Of a stretch of DNA of 64,000 bases, positions 56,175 through 64,000 are shown piece after piece. The translations under genes and the position numbers were made by a program. The notes under the pieces were generated by a model, which saw only the letters and a list, made by a program, of their open reading frames with translations, was not told the origin of the DNA and did not search any database. Origin of the DNA: Alphaproteobacteria bacterium (GTDB lineage Bacteria; Pseudomonadota; Alphaproteobacteria; Micropepsales; Micropepsaceae); NCBI GenBank assembly GCA_019247845.1, contig JAFBAL010000035.1, positions 1 to 64,000 of the forward strand, written 5' to 3'. The number at the start of each line of letters is the position of its first letter. Within the stretch, counting starts at the first letter, position 1.

Positions 56175-57722
56175 ATGAGCAACATCGATCCCCGCACGCC
56201 CGTCCTCGTCGGTGCCGCCCAATTCACCCAGCGTACCGCGCGCGAGGGCAAGGTCGCCGAGAGTCTCTCGCCCATCCAGATGATGGCCAAGGTCGGCCGC
56301 GCCGCGCTCGACGATGCCGGCATCCGCGACGAGGTCGACACCGTCGCCGTGGTGCGCTTCACGGCGGACTCGCCGGGCGACCAGGGCCGGCTGCCCAAGC
56401 GCATGTTCCGCAACCCGCCGCGGTCGGTGGCGGACCGCCTGGGCCTGAAGCCGAAGCGCGCGCTCTACACCGCGACGGGGGGCAACACGCCGCAATGGCT
56501 GGTCAACCGCACCGCGGAAGAGATCGCGCGCGGCGAATGCGAGGTGGCGCTGCTCTGCGGCGCGGAATACATCGCCTCGCTGCTCGGCGCGATGAAGGCC
56601 GGCGTCGATCTCGGCTGGGCCCACGGTCCCGACGCCGACCCGGGCAGCGACCCGGAAGAGATCGGCGACCAGCGCCTGGGCACGACCGACTACGAGCGTC
56701 GCTACGGCCTGCATTTCCCAGTCAACGTCTATCCGCTGTTCGAGAATGCGCTGCGCGGCCAGTCGGGACGCGCGCCCGAACAGCATCGGAAATGGCTGGG
56801 CGAGTTCTTCTCGCCGTTCTCGAAGGTGGCGTCGGAGAATCCTTATGCGTGGTTTCCGACCTATCGCTCGCCGGAGGAGATCTCGACGCCGAGCGAGAAG
56901 AACCGCTTCGTCGGCTTTCCGTATACGAAGTATCTCAACGCCGTGATCGAGGTCGACCAGGCCGCCGCCGTGGTGATGACCAGCGTGGGCAAGGCGCGCG
57001 CGCTCGGCGTCCCCGAGGGCCGGTGGGTGTATCTGCACGGCTGCGGCGACGCCAGCGACATCTGGTACGTCAGCGAGCGGGTGAACTATCACTCCTCGCC
57101 CGCGATCCGCGAGATCGGCAGGCGCGCCTTCGCGATGGCGGGCAAGACGCCCGCCGAGCTGACCTATATCGACCTCTATTCCTGCTTCCCGAGCGCGGTG
57201 CAGATCGGCTGCCGTGAACTGGGCATCGCCACCGACGACCCGCGCGGGCTGACCGTCACCGGCGGCTTGCCGTATTTCGGCGGTGCGGGTAACGACTACG
57301 TCATGCATTCCATCGTCACGATGATGGAGAAGCTGCGCGCAAAGCCCGGCGCCTTCGGGCTCTGCACCGGCAACGGCTGGTACGTGACCAAGCATTCCGC
57401 CGGCATCTATTCGACGACGCCGCGCGCGGGCGAATGGGAGCGCGACGATCCCAAGTCCTATCAGGAGGACATCGATGCCGCGCCGCATCCGCAAGTGATC
57501 GAGCGTCCGGAAGGCCGCGCCGCGATCGAGACCTATACCGTCGTCACCGACCGCAAGGGCAAGCGCTTCGGCGTCGTGGTCGGCCGCGACACGCAGGGCC
57601 GCCGGTTCCTGGCCAACACGCCGGACGACGACGCGACGCTCGATGCCATGACCCGCGAAGAGATGCTCGGCCGTGCGGGCACCGTGACGCCGGGCGAGAT
57701 CAACCTGTTCCGGTTCGATTGA
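56175..57722 (+). CDS. Thiolase-like acetyl-CoA acetyltransferase family protein
   Basis: The 515-residue protein has a thiolase fold (about 1-390, starting TPVLVGAAQFTQR) and an added C-terminal domain (about 420-515, IETYTVVTDRKGKRFGVVVG) of the thiolase-like OB-fold type. Where ordinary thiolases have the nucleophilic cysteine, this protein has TGGNTPQW. A later cysteine (GLCTGNGWYV) and the region DLYSCFPSAVQ are kept. It may therefore not condense acyl-CoA in the usual way. Start ATG 56175. First gene of a tight five-gene run. Confidence 0.85.
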   Translation: MSNIDPRTPVLVGAAQFTQRTAREGKVAESLSPIQMMAKVGRAALDDAGIRDEVDTVAVVRFTADSPGDQGRLPKRMFRNPPRSVADRLGLKPKRALYTATGGNTPQWLVNRTAEEIARGECEVALLCGAEYIASLLGAMKAGVDLGWAHGPDADPGSDPEEIGDQRLGTTDYERRYGLHFPVNVYPLFENALRGQSGRAPEQHRKWLGEFFSPFSKVASENPYAWFPTYRSPEEISTPSEKNRFVGFPYTKYLNAVIEVDQAAAVVMTSVGKARALGVPEGRWVYLHGCGDASDIWYVSERVNYHSSPAIREIGRRAFAMAGKTPAELTYIDLYSCFPSAVQIGCRELGIATDDPRGLTVTGGLPYFGGAGNDYVMHSIVTMMEKLRAKPGAFGLCTGNGWYVTKHSAGIYSTTPRAGEWERDDPKSYQEDIDAAPHPQVIERPEGRAAIETYTVVTDRKGKRFGVVVGRDTQGRRFLANTPDDDATLDAMTREEMLGRAGTVTPGEINLFRFD

Positions 57723-57723
57723 G

Positions 57724-58065
57724 ATGGGCGCGCTGCGTTCCGTGATCGCGGTCGTCGCCGGGCTCGCGGTGGCGATCGCCGTCGTCATCGGCGGGGAAAT
57801 GACGCTGAAGACCGCGGGCGAGGCGATCCTCGGCCATGCGGCGTTCGACATCGTCGTGAGCGCCGTGGCCGGGCTGTCGGCAGGCGTCGTCGTGGCGATC
57901 GTCGCGCCGGGCGCGCGGATGCTGCATGCGGTGGTGCTCGGCGTGATCGTCGTGACGATGAATTTCTTCCAGACCGACGTGGGCGAGCCGGTGTCGTCCT
58001 ATCTGCCCGGGCTCGCGGTCTTGTTCGCCGGGCTCCTCCTCGGCGCCTGGCTTTGGAGACGGTGA
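57724..58065 (+). CDS. Small integral membrane protein (4 segments)
   Basis: A 113-residue hydrophobic protein with about four membrane segments (about 5-24, 41-60, 66-84, 92-111) and little else. No family is recognised. It begins one base after the thiolase-like gene stop and its TGA overlaps the start of the next gene by one base, so it belongs to the same transcript. It might help anchor or transport something linked to the neighbouring acyl enzymes, which is speculation. Confidence 0.75.
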   Translation: MGALRSVIAVVAGLAVAIAVVIGGEMTLKTAGEAILGHAAFDIVVSAVAGLSAGVVVAIVAPGARMLHAVVLGVIVVTMNFFQTDVGEPVSSYLPGLAVLFAGLLLGAWLWRR

Positions 58066-58583
58066 TGCGCATCGAGGTCCTTGGCGGCGAGGAGGGCTGG
58101 CCCATCGTCGAGGCGCTCGACCGCGAGGTATATCCACCGGAATATATGGCGACCGTCATCTGGAAGCACGTCGTCTGGGCGCATGCCGACAAGCGCGTGG
58201 TGGTGTGGGACGCGGATGGCCGCGTCGTCGGCCATGCCGGGTTGTTCTTCCGCGACGGCACGCATGACGGCGCGGCCGTCAGGATGTGCGGCATCGGCGG
58301 CGTGATGACCTCGGCTTCGATGCGCAAGCAAGGCGTCGCCTCGGCCGCGATGCGCCGCGCCGCGGGAGCGATGGCTGCGCATGGCGCCGATTTCGGGCTG
58401 CTCTTCTGCGAGCAGCACAACGTGAAGCTTTACGGCAGTCTCGGCTGGAAGATTTTCGCGGGCCAAGTACATTGCACGCAGCCGACCGGAGCGATGATCT
58501 TCGACATGATGCCCAACATGGTTCTGCCGCTGCGCCGCGCGCCCGAGCGCGGCAAGATCGATCTGTGCGGGCTGCCATGGTGA
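58065..58583 (+). CDS. GNAT-family N-acetyltransferase
   Basis: A 172-residue acyl-CoA-dependent transferase. The GNAT core is seen in DKRVVVWDADGRVVGHAGLF and the acetyl-CoA binding motif CGIGGVMTSASMRKQGVASA (Q/RxxGxG/A form). ATG 58065 is preceded by GGAGA and overlaps the membrane protein stop; an ATG at 58053 would extend into it. Some relatives modify aminoglycosides, but the substrate is unknown. Confidence 0.85.
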   Translation: MRIEVLGGEEGWPIVEALDREVYPPEYMATVIWKHVVWAHADKRVVVWDADGRVVGHAGLFFRDGTHDGAAVRMCGIGGVMTSASMRKQGVASAAMRRAAGAMAAHGADFGLLFCEQHNVKLYGSLGWKIFAGQVHCTQPTGAMIFDMMPNMVLPLRRAPERGKIDLCGLPW

Positions 58584-59143
58584 AGCTTTATCTCGTCCGC
58601 CACGGCCGCGCCGAGGCCGGCTTCGGCGAAAGCATGGACCCAGGGCTCGATGCGCTCGGCCGCGAGCAGGCCGACGCGGCCGCGGCCGGGCTTGGCGCGC
58701 TCGGTCCGCTGCCGATCCTGTCGAGCCCGCTCAAGCGTGCGCAGCAGACGGCCGCGCCGCTGGCCAAGCTCTGGAACGCGACGCCGGTCATCGAGCCCGC
58801 GGTCGCCGAGATCCCGTCGCCCAAGGGCATGACGCTGGAGGAGCGTGTCGTCTGGCTGCGCCGGCTGATGGCCGGCTCGTGGCGCGAGGCGCCGCGCGCG
58901 CTTGCCGAGTGGCGCGAGCACTGCATCGCGACGGTGGCCGCGATTCCCTCTGACACCGTGATCTTCTCCCATTACGTCGCGATCAACGTGATCTTCGGCG
59001 CCGCGACCGGCGGCGACCGCGTCGTCGCGTTCTCGCCCGACAATTGCTCGGTGACGGTGTTCGAGGTCGTACCAGAGCCGGGTGGCACGCGCCTTCGCCT
59101 CGTCTCGAAGGGCAACGAAGCATCGCTGACGAAGGTGAACTGA
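58577..59143 (+). CDS. Histidine phosphatase family protein (SixA-like)
   Basis: A 188-residue phosphatase of the RHG superfamily. The catalytic motif is LVRHGRAEAGF (residues 6-16, with the phospho-accepting histidine in RHG), and a second histidine is in FSHYVAINVIFG. SixA-type members dephosphorylate protein histidines, and others act on small phosphoesters. The gene overlaps the GNAT stop by seven bases and the next gene's start by one base, so it is in the same run. Confidence 0.88.
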   Translation: MVKLYLVRHGRAEAGFGESMDPGLDALGREQADAAAAGLGALGPLPILSSPLKRAQQTAAPLAKLWNATPVIEPAVAEIPSPKGMTLEERVVWLRRLMAGSWREAPRALAEWREHCIATVAAIPSDTVIFSHYVAINVIFGAATGGDRVVAFSPDNCSVTVFEVVPEPGGTRLRLVSKGNEASLTKVN

Positions 59144-60546
59144 TGGCCGAGCCGCATGAGATGACCGCCGCGGAGCTGTCCGCCGCTTATGCTGCGAAGG
59201 AGCTTTCGCCGGTCGAGGTCGCCGAGACCTTGCTCGGCCGCATCGAGGCGCTGGATAGCGAGATCAACTCCTTCTGCCTGATCGATGCGCCGGAGACCTT
59301 GCGCCAGGCCGAGGCCGCCCAGGCGCGCTGGATGGACGGCGCGCCGCTCTCGCCGCTCGACGGCGTGCCGGTGGCGGTGAAGGACCTTTTGCTCACCAAA
59401 GGCTGGCCGACCTTGCGCGGCTCGCGCACCGTGAGCCCCAAAGGCCCATGGAACGAAGACGCGCCGACCGTCGCGCGGCTGAAGGAGGCCGGCGCCGTCC
59501 TGCTCGGCAAGACCACGACGCCGGAGTTCGGCTGGAAGGGCTCGACCGACAGCCCGCTCACCGGCACCACGCGCAATCCCTGGAACAAGACCAAGACGCC
59601 CGGCGGCTCGTCGGGCGGCTCGTCGGCGGCGGTCGCTGCGCGCTTCGCGCCGCTCGCGCTCGGAACCGACGGCGGCGGCTCGATCCGCATTCCGGCGAGC
59701 TTCACCGGCACCTATGGCCTGAAGCCGAGCTTCGGCCGCGTCCCGGCCTATCCGCTGTCGCCCTTCGGGACGGTGGCCCATGTCGGACCCATGACGCGCA
59801 CCGTGCGCGATGCCGCGATGATGATGAACGTGATCGCCAAGCCCGACGCGCGCGACTGGTTCGCCGTGCCCCCGTCGGGCGAGGACTATACCGCGCGCTT
59901 GAGCGAAAGCATGAAGGGCAAGCGCATCGCGTATTCGCCGCGGCTGGGTTACGCGAGGAAGGTCCTGCCCGAGATCGAGGCGGCGGTGGCCGCCGCGGTG
60001 ACGCGCTTCGAGGCGATGGGCGCGCATGTCGAGGCGATCGATCCCGACGCCGGCGATCCCAGCGACATGTTCCAGACGACGTGGTGGACCGGCGCCGGCT
60101 ACGTGCTGGGCGGCCAGCCGGAAGCCGTCAAGGCGCTGCTCGATCCGGGCCTGCGCAAGATGGCGGACGAGGGCGTCACCATGTCGAAGAACCGCTATCT
60201 CGGCGCGGTCGCGGCGCGGGGCATCTATGGCTCGAAGATGCGCGTGTTCATGGAGAGCTACGATCTCCTGATCACGCCCTCGGTCGCCACCACCGCCTTC
60301 GACGTGAACATGAATTCACCCTGGGGCGACGACGACCGCGCCTGGATGGATTGGACGCCGTTCAGCTTCCCCTTCAACCTGACCCAGCAGCCGGCGGCGA
60401 GCATCAACTGCGGCTTCTCGAGCGAGGGGTTGCCGATCGGGCTTCAGATCGTAGGGCGGATGTTCGACGATGGGAGCGTGCTCGCGGCCAGCGCCGCCTA
60501 TGAGATGACCGATCCTTATTTCGATAAAGCGCCGGAAGGATTCTAG
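59143..60546 (+). CDS. Amidase signature family amidase
   Basis: A 467-residue amidase with the Ser-cisSer-Lys triad: K80 (VPVAVKDLL), cis-S156 (GGSSGGSS) and nucleophile S180 (GTDGGGSIRIPAS). The 24-residue Ser-Ser spacing fits the family. Substrates include aryl or acyl amides, but GatA activity is unlikely without GatB/C. ATG 59143 overlaps the phosphatase stop. Last gene of the 56.2-60.5 kb run. Confidence 0.93.
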   Translation: MAEPHEMTAAELSAAYAAKELSPVEVAETLLGRIEALDSEINSFCLIDAPETLRQAEAAQARWMDGAPLSPLDGVPVAVKDLLLTKGWPTLRGSRTVSPKGPWNEDAPTVARLKEAGAVLLGKTTTPEFGWKGSTDSPLTGTTRNPWNKTKTPGGSSGGSSAAVAARFAPLALGTDGGGSIRIPASFTGTYGLKPSFGRVPAYPLSPFGTVAHVGPMTRTVRDAAMMMNVIAKPDARDWFAVPPSGEDYTARLSESMKGKRIAYSPRLGYARKVLPEIEAAVAAAVTRFEAMGAHVEAIDPDAGDPSDMFQTTWWTGAGYVLGGQPEAVKALLDPGLRKMADEGVTMSKNRYLGAVAARGIYGSKMRVFMESYDLLITPSVATTAFDVNMNSPWGDDDRAWMDWTPFSFPFNLTQQPAASINCGFSSEGLPIGLQIVGRMFDDGSVLAASAAYEMTDPYFDKAPEGF

Positions 60547-60578
60547 GATAGGCGCATCGCAACGCGAAAGGCCGGACC

Positions 60579-60926
60579 ATGGCGCAAGAGAGACCGGCGA
60601 ACAAAATACCCGCCAACCAAATGCCCAACCAGAGGCTGGCCAACCACATCCTGCCCAACGCCGCGACGATGATCGGCGTCTGCGTCACCGCCGTGGGCCT
60701 GGTGAAGATCGCCGAGCCGCATATCGGTCCCAGCCGCGTCGATACCTATTGCGCGCTGGCGGCGCTGATCTTCCTGGCGAGCGCGATGTGCTCGTACATG
60801 GCGCTGCGCTTCGAGGGCCGCGAGCGGATGTCGGCCTCGCTCGAAAGGATCGCCGACGCCTGCTTCATGGCGGGCCTGCTCGCGCTCACCGTCGTGACGA
60901 TGCTGTTCGCCTATGAAGTGATCTGA
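60579..60926 (+). CDS. Small membrane protein of unknown function
   Basis: A 115-residue protein with a hydrophilic N-terminus (MAQERPANKIPANQMPNQRL) rich in Asn and Pro and three predicted membrane segments (about 29-46, 56-77, 92-113). No family is recognised. Its stop overlaps the nnr start by one base, so it is co-transcribed with the NAD(P)HX repair gene. Confidence 0.72.
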   Translation: MAQERPANKIPANQMPNQRLANHILPNAATMIGVCVTAVGLVKIAEPHIGPSRVDTYCALAALIFLASAMCSYMALRFEGRERMSASLERIADACFMAGLLALTVVTMLFAYEVI

Positions 60927-62278
60927 TGACGGCGAAGATCATCACCGTGAACGAGATGTATGCGGCCGATGCCTATGCCGAGGCCCACGGCACGCCCGTC
61001 TCCGTGCTGATGGAGAATGCCGGGCGCGCCGTCGCCGACGCGATCTGCGCGCGCTGGTCGCCGCGCCCCGTCGCGGTCCTGTGCGGGCCGGGGAACAACG
61101 GCGGCGACGGCAAGGTCGCGGCGCGCCTGCTCGCGGAGCGCGGCTGGGAGCTGCGCGAGACGTTCGACGATGCCGCGCTGGTGGTGGACGCGCTGTTCGG
61201 CGCGGGCCTGTCGCGGCCGCTGGAGGGCGAGGCGGCACGCTTCGCGCGTGCGTCGAAGGACCTGACCGTCGTCGCGGTCGACGTGCCGAGCGGGCTGCAC
61301 GGCGACACGGCCGAGCCGCTGGGTGAGACATGCGTCGAGGCGGATCTGACGGTGACCTTCTTCGCCAAGAAGCCGGCGCATGTGCTGATGCCGGGCCGCG
61401 CGCTCTGCGGCGAGGTGGTCGTGGCCGATATCGGCATCCCCGATGCGGCGCTCTCCGCGGTTGAGCTGTTCGAGAACGGCCCCGGGCTCTGGTCCTATCC
61501 CCAGCCGAAGCCGGACGGCCACAAATACGATCGCGGCCACTGCGTCGTGGTCAGCGGCCCGGCGCACGCGACGGGTGCCGCACGTCTGGCCGCGCGCGGC
61601 GCGCTTCGGATCGGAGCCGGGCTGGTCAGTGTCGCCAGCCCGCCCGACGCCGTCGCGGCCAACGCCGCGCAACTCACCGCCATCATGGTCAAGCCGTTCA
61701 CCGATCTGGGGGCGCTGCTCCACGACAAGCGGCTGAACGCGGTGGTGATCGGCCCCGGCGTGGGCGTAAGCGAGGACACCCGCGGCATGGTCCGCGCCGT
61801 GCTGGCCTCACAGGCGGCCGCGGTGCTCGATGCCGACGCGCTGACCTCTTTTCAGGAGGCGCCACAGACGATGTTGTCGCTGCTCCGCGAGCCTTGTGTC
61901 CTCACACCGCACGGCGGCGAATTCGGAAGAGTTTTCGGAGGCTTACTGGCCGACTCTCAGAACAAGATTGAAGCCGCGCGGGCGGCCGCGGCGCGGGCAG
62001 GCTGCACCGTGCTGCTCAAGGGCCCCGACACCGTAATCGCGGCGCCCGACGGGCGGGCGATCGTCAACACCAATGCGCCGGCGACCTTGGCGACGGCCGG
62101 GTCCGGCGACGTGCTGGCGGGATTCATCGGCGGGCTGATGGCGCAGCGCGTGGACTCGTTCCACGCCGCCGCCATGGCGGTGTGGCTGCACGGCGAGGCG
62201 GCGCGCCGATTCGGTCCCGGCCTGATCGCCGAGGACCTTCCCGAGGCGTTGCCCTTCGTCCTCGCCGCGCAAGCGTGA
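60926..62278 (+). CDS. nnr: Bifunctional NAD(P)HX epimerase/dehydratase
   Basis: Repairs hydrated NAD(P)H (NAD(P)HX): the N-terminal domain (about 1-205) interconverts R and S epimers, and the C-terminal domain (about 215-450) dehydrates S-NAD(P)HX with ADP or ATP. N-domain marks are VLMENAGRAVAD and CGPGNNGGDGKVAARLL. C-domain marks are KYDRGHCVVVSGP, VIGPGVGVSEDTRG and ATAGSGDVLAGFIGGL. 450 residues, normal for the fused form. Confidence 0.95.
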   Translation: MTAKIITVNEMYAADAYAEAHGTPVSVLMENAGRAVADAICARWSPRPVAVLCGPGNNGGDGKVAARLLAERGWELRETFDDAALVVDALFGAGLSRPLEGEAARFARASKDLTVVAVDVPSGLHGDTAEPLGETCVEADLTVTFFAKKPAHVLMPGRALCGEVVVADIGIPDAALSAVELFENGPGLWSYPQPKPDGHKYDRGHCVVVSGPAHATGAARLAARGALRIGAGLVSVASPPDAVAANAAQLTAIMVKPFTDLGALLHDKRLNAVVIGPGVGVSEDTRGMVRAVLASQAAAVLDADALTSFQEAPQTMLSLLREPCVLTPHGGEFGRVFGGLLADSQNKIEAARAAAARAGCTVLLKGPDTVIAAPDGRAIVNTNAPATLATAGSGDVLAGFIGGLMAQRVDSFHAAAMAVWLHGEAARRFGPGLIAEDLPEALPFVLAAQA

Positions 62279-62361
62279 CGGCCGTCACGGCGGCGCCCAT
62301 CCGAGGTCGATAACCTTCGACAATGTGAGCCACGCCGGAAATTAGGCTTGCGCGGCACGCA

Positions 62362-62393
62362 CGGCCGTCATCGCTGGGGGGCGGTGACGGCCG
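62362..62393. repeat. Inverted repeat upstream of GNAT gene
   Basis: CGGCCGTCA (62362-62370) and TGACGGCCG (62385-62393) are exact complements with a 14-base spacer. A related palindrome GTGACGGCCGTCAC covers 62275-62288 at the end of nnr. They could form a terminator for nnr or an operator for the gene at 62420; there is no T-run. Confidence 0.4.
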
Positions 62394-62419
62394 GTCGCGC
62401 GCGCTGCTAGCGTGACCGC

Positions 62420-62920
62420 ATGACCGACATCGCGATCCGCGAGGCCAGGGCGGAGGATCTGCCGGCGCTGCTCGCTATCTACAATCACTATGTCGTCCAT
62501 ACGCCGGCGACCTTCGACGTCGAGCCGAAGACCCTGGCCGAGCGGCAGGCATGGTTCGCGCAGTTCAGGCGTGCCGGCCGCTACCGCTGCTTCGTCGCCG
62601 TGGATGGCGCGGCGGCCGTCGGCTGGGCGTCGTCGGCGAGGTTCAAGGAGAAGCCCGCTTACGAGACCACCGTCGAGGCGAGCATCTATCTGGCGCCTGG
62701 CCGTGCAGGGCAGGGGCTCGGCCGCAGGCTGTACGAAACCCTGTTCGCGGCGCTGGCGGGCGAGGACATCCATCGCGTCTTCGCCGGCATCACGGTGCCG
62801 AACGAGGCTTCGGTCGCGCTGCATGAGAGGATGGGTTTCAAGCTGGTCGGCACCTATCCGGAAGTGGGCCGCAAGTTCGGCCGCTATTGGGACACCGCGT
62901 TGTTCATGAAGGGACGATGA
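62420..62920 (+). CDS. GNAT N-acetyltransferase, phosphinothricin-acetyltransferase-like
   Basis: A 166-residue acetyltransferase. The PAT/MnaT-type pattern is clear: IREARAEDLPALLAIYNHYV, SIYLAPGRAGQGLGRRLYETL and GITVPNEASVALHERMGF. Relatives acetylate phosphinothricin, methionine sulfone or other amino acid analogues. Its start codon follows the weak GCGTGACCGC. The next gene follows it by two bases. Confidence 0.9.
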   Translation: MTDIAIREARAEDLPALLAIYNHYVVHTPATFDVEPKTLAERQAWFAQFRRAGRYRCFVAVDGAAAVGWASSARFKEKPAYETTVEASIYLAPGRAGQGLGRRLYETLFAALAGEDIHRVFAGITVPNEASVALHERMGFKLVGTYPEVGRKFGRYWDTALFMKGR

Positions 62921-62921
62921 T

Positions 62922-63359
62922 ATGAACAAGACGATTTTCGTGGCCGCACTGCTCGCGGCAACAGCAGCAGCCGCGGACGACAAAGCCACGATCGCGGCGC
63001 TCGACACCCAATACCAGGCAGCGGTCAAGGCGAACAACGCCGATACGATGGCCAATATCCTGGCGCCGGATTTCGTGCTCGTGGTGGGCAGCGGCAAGGT
63101 CTACACGACCGCCGACCTGCTCCAAGGCGCGCGTGACAAATCCACGATCTATGAGCATCAGGAGGAAGACGCCGGTACCCAGACCGTGCGCGTATGGGGC
63201 GACACCGCGGTCGTGACCGCGAAGCTGTGGCTCGTCGGCCAGACTGGCGGCAAGCCGTTCGACCGCAAGCTCTGGTTCAGCGACACCTATCACCGCACCA
63301 AGGACGGCTGGCGCTATGTCTTCGGCCAGGCCTCGCTCGCGCTGCCGGAGGAAAAATAA
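62922..63359 (+). CDS. Exported NTF2-like (DUF4440-type) protein
   Basis: A 145-residue protein with a short signal peptide (MNKTIFVAALLAATAAAA) and an NTF2-like fold: TIAALDTQYQAAVKANNADT, LAPDFVLVVGSGKVYT and DTYHRTKDGWRYVFGQAS. DUF4440 proteins are often annotated as ketosteroid-isomerase-like; no activity can be predicted. It follows the GNAT gene by two bases and is unrelated in detail to the NTF2-like protein at 55.7 kb. Confidence 0.82.
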   Translation: MNKTIFVAALLAATAAAADDKATIAALDTQYQAAVKANNADTMANILAPDFVLVVGSGKVYTTADLLQGARDKSTIYEHQEEDAGTQTVRVWGDTAVVTAKLWLVGQTGGKPFDRKLWFSDTYHRTKDGWRYVFGQASLALPEEK

Positions 63360-63400
63360 TTCCGTCCGCGCCCGGAACCCTTTTCGTGTCATCGATGTAG

Positions 63401-63434
63401 AACGCAAGCGTCGCAGTTGTTGAACGCAAGCGTC
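63401..63434 (+). repeat. 13-base direct repeat upstream of phosphodiesterase gene
   Basis: GAACGCAAGCGTC occurs twice, about 21 bases apart, with a weaker third element (AATCGAAGCGTC) following. Equal phasing of about two helical turns suggests protein-binding half-sites. It lies about 80-115 bases upstream of the ATG at 63515. Confidence 0.4.
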
Positions 63435-63514
63435 TCCAGCGCGCAATCGAAGCGTCACGCCCAAGCAACGCGTACGGCAGATGGTGCCGCCCTCATTCAC
63501 TTCACGAGGAAACC

Positions 63515-64000
63515 ATGCTCCATCTGTCCAAGACCTCGCGGTTCGTGGCGGCCGCGCTTCTGTCGACGTCGTGCCTGTGCGGCGCCGCGTTCGCCTCCGA
63601 CCTCGACCTGGGACGCCTTTCCAAGCCGCTCAAGCCGCAGGGCCCGCATCCCAAGGTGATCCTGATCTCGCTCGACGGCGCGGCCCCGCGCTTCGTCGAC
63701 AAGTACATCGAGCCGGGCATGAAGGGCATCGCGCTGCTGCGCTCCGTCGGCAGCCATGCGCTGCAGAACGTCACCGCGACGCCGTCGCTGACCGCGGTGT
63801 CGCACATCGCCATCGCCACCGGCTCGACGGCGGCGCACAACGACATTCCCTCCAACACCTTCAGCGCGGTCGCCGGCACTTTGAGCTCGTCGGTCAGCGG
63901 CTTTGCGGCGCCCATCGGCGGCTATCAGATCAGCCCGCTCGGCCCCACCGCCAATCCGACCTCGGTACCGATGTGGATGGCGCTGCGCGACGCCGGCAAG
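63515..64000 (+). CDS. Exported alkaline phosphatase-superfamily phosphodiesterase (partial)
   Basis: The first 162 codons of a gene cut by the window end. A signal peptide (about 1-28, cleavage near AFA-SD) is followed by PKVILISLDGAAPRFVDKYI, with the metal-binding aspartate of the type I phosphodiesterase/nucleotide pyrophosphatase family, and TPSLTAVSHIAIATGSTAAH, which contains the nucleophile threonine region. GAGGA lies four bases before the ATG. The rest, including the second metal site, is outside the window. Substrate unknown. Confidence 0.85.
   Translation, partial: MLHLSKTSRFVAAALLSTSCLCGAAFASDLDLGRLSKPLKPQGPHPKVILISLDGAAPRFVDKYIEPGMKGIALLRSVGSHALQNVTATPSLTAVSHIAIATGSTAAHNDIPSNTFSAVAGTLSSSVSGFAAPIGGYQISPLGPTANPTSVPMWMALRDAGK

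Overview
The window is high-GC, densely packed chromosomal DNA from an alphaproteobacterium. The evidence is the suf-type Fe-S operon led by iscR with an added cysteine desulfurase, a PII-glutamine synthetase pair behind a sigma-54-type promoter, a bactofilin-LytM peptidase pair, and many soil-type secreted proteins (three M13 peptidases, a kelch protein, three GloVer-repeat proteins). A lineage near Rhizomicrobium/Micropepsales is my guess only. I found no rRNA, tRNA, CRISPR array, intact insertion sequence or prophage.

Layout. 1-4.6 kb: end of an unknown gene, prfB with its programmed +1 frameshift, a frameshifted GIY-YIG/T5orf172 gene, bactofilin, M23 peptidase, 1-Cys Bcp peroxiredoxin. 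4.8-13.5 kb: a giant AsmA/DUF3971 envelope protein, a broken Fic locus with a small upstream partner, tyrS, anmK, a TPR protein, an alpha/beta hydrolase. 13.6-21.7 kb: an 11-gene run iscR-nifS-sufB-cupin-sufC-sufD-sufS-sufU-sufT-sufA-tfoX with overlapping or abutting ends, read from a promoter whose -35/-10 region carries an IscR type-1 site. 21.7-28.5 kb: a secreted CVNH lectin and three tandem M13 metallopeptidases, each 681 residues. 28.6-42.1 kb: enoyl-CoA hydratase, diguanylate cyclase, aldehyde dehydrogenase, small proteins, two GloVer proteins flanking a DEAD-box helicase, GST, kelch protein, membrane M28 peptidase, and a fused remnant of a hicAB toxin-antitoxin pair. 42.1-52.4 kb: a Mug-like glycosylase, parE, two near-twin membrane histidine kinases, two paralogous membrane proteins of unknown function with a helix-turn-helix-like tail, a third GloVer protein, a conserved unknown. 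52.5-64 kb: glnA-glnB, an aminotransferase, an NTF2-like secreted protein, a five-gene run from a thiolase-like protein to an amidase, the NAD(P)HX repair enzyme, a GNAT, another NTF2-like protein, and a truncated phosphodiesterase.

How the genes work together. The suf run encodes sulfur mobilisation (NifS-like and SufS, SufU), scaffold (SufBCD), carrier (SufA), maturation (SufT) and feedback (IscR). Bactofilin and the M23 hydrolase probably form a local cell-wall remodelling unit. anmK recycles anhydro-MurNAc. glnB and glnA sense and assimilate nitrogen. The secreted peptidases, lectin, kelch and GloVer proteins suggest a saprophytic lifestyle on polymers.

The most open material is the pair of tandem membrane proteins at 47.7-50.5 kb, which lie back to back with twin histidine kinases, and the GloVer proteins whose repeats carry a paired-cysteine element. 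Three accessory loci (GIY-YIG, Fic, HicAB) are broken by single-base indels or deletion while neighbouring long housekeeping genes are intact, which fits decay of selfish or defence genes.
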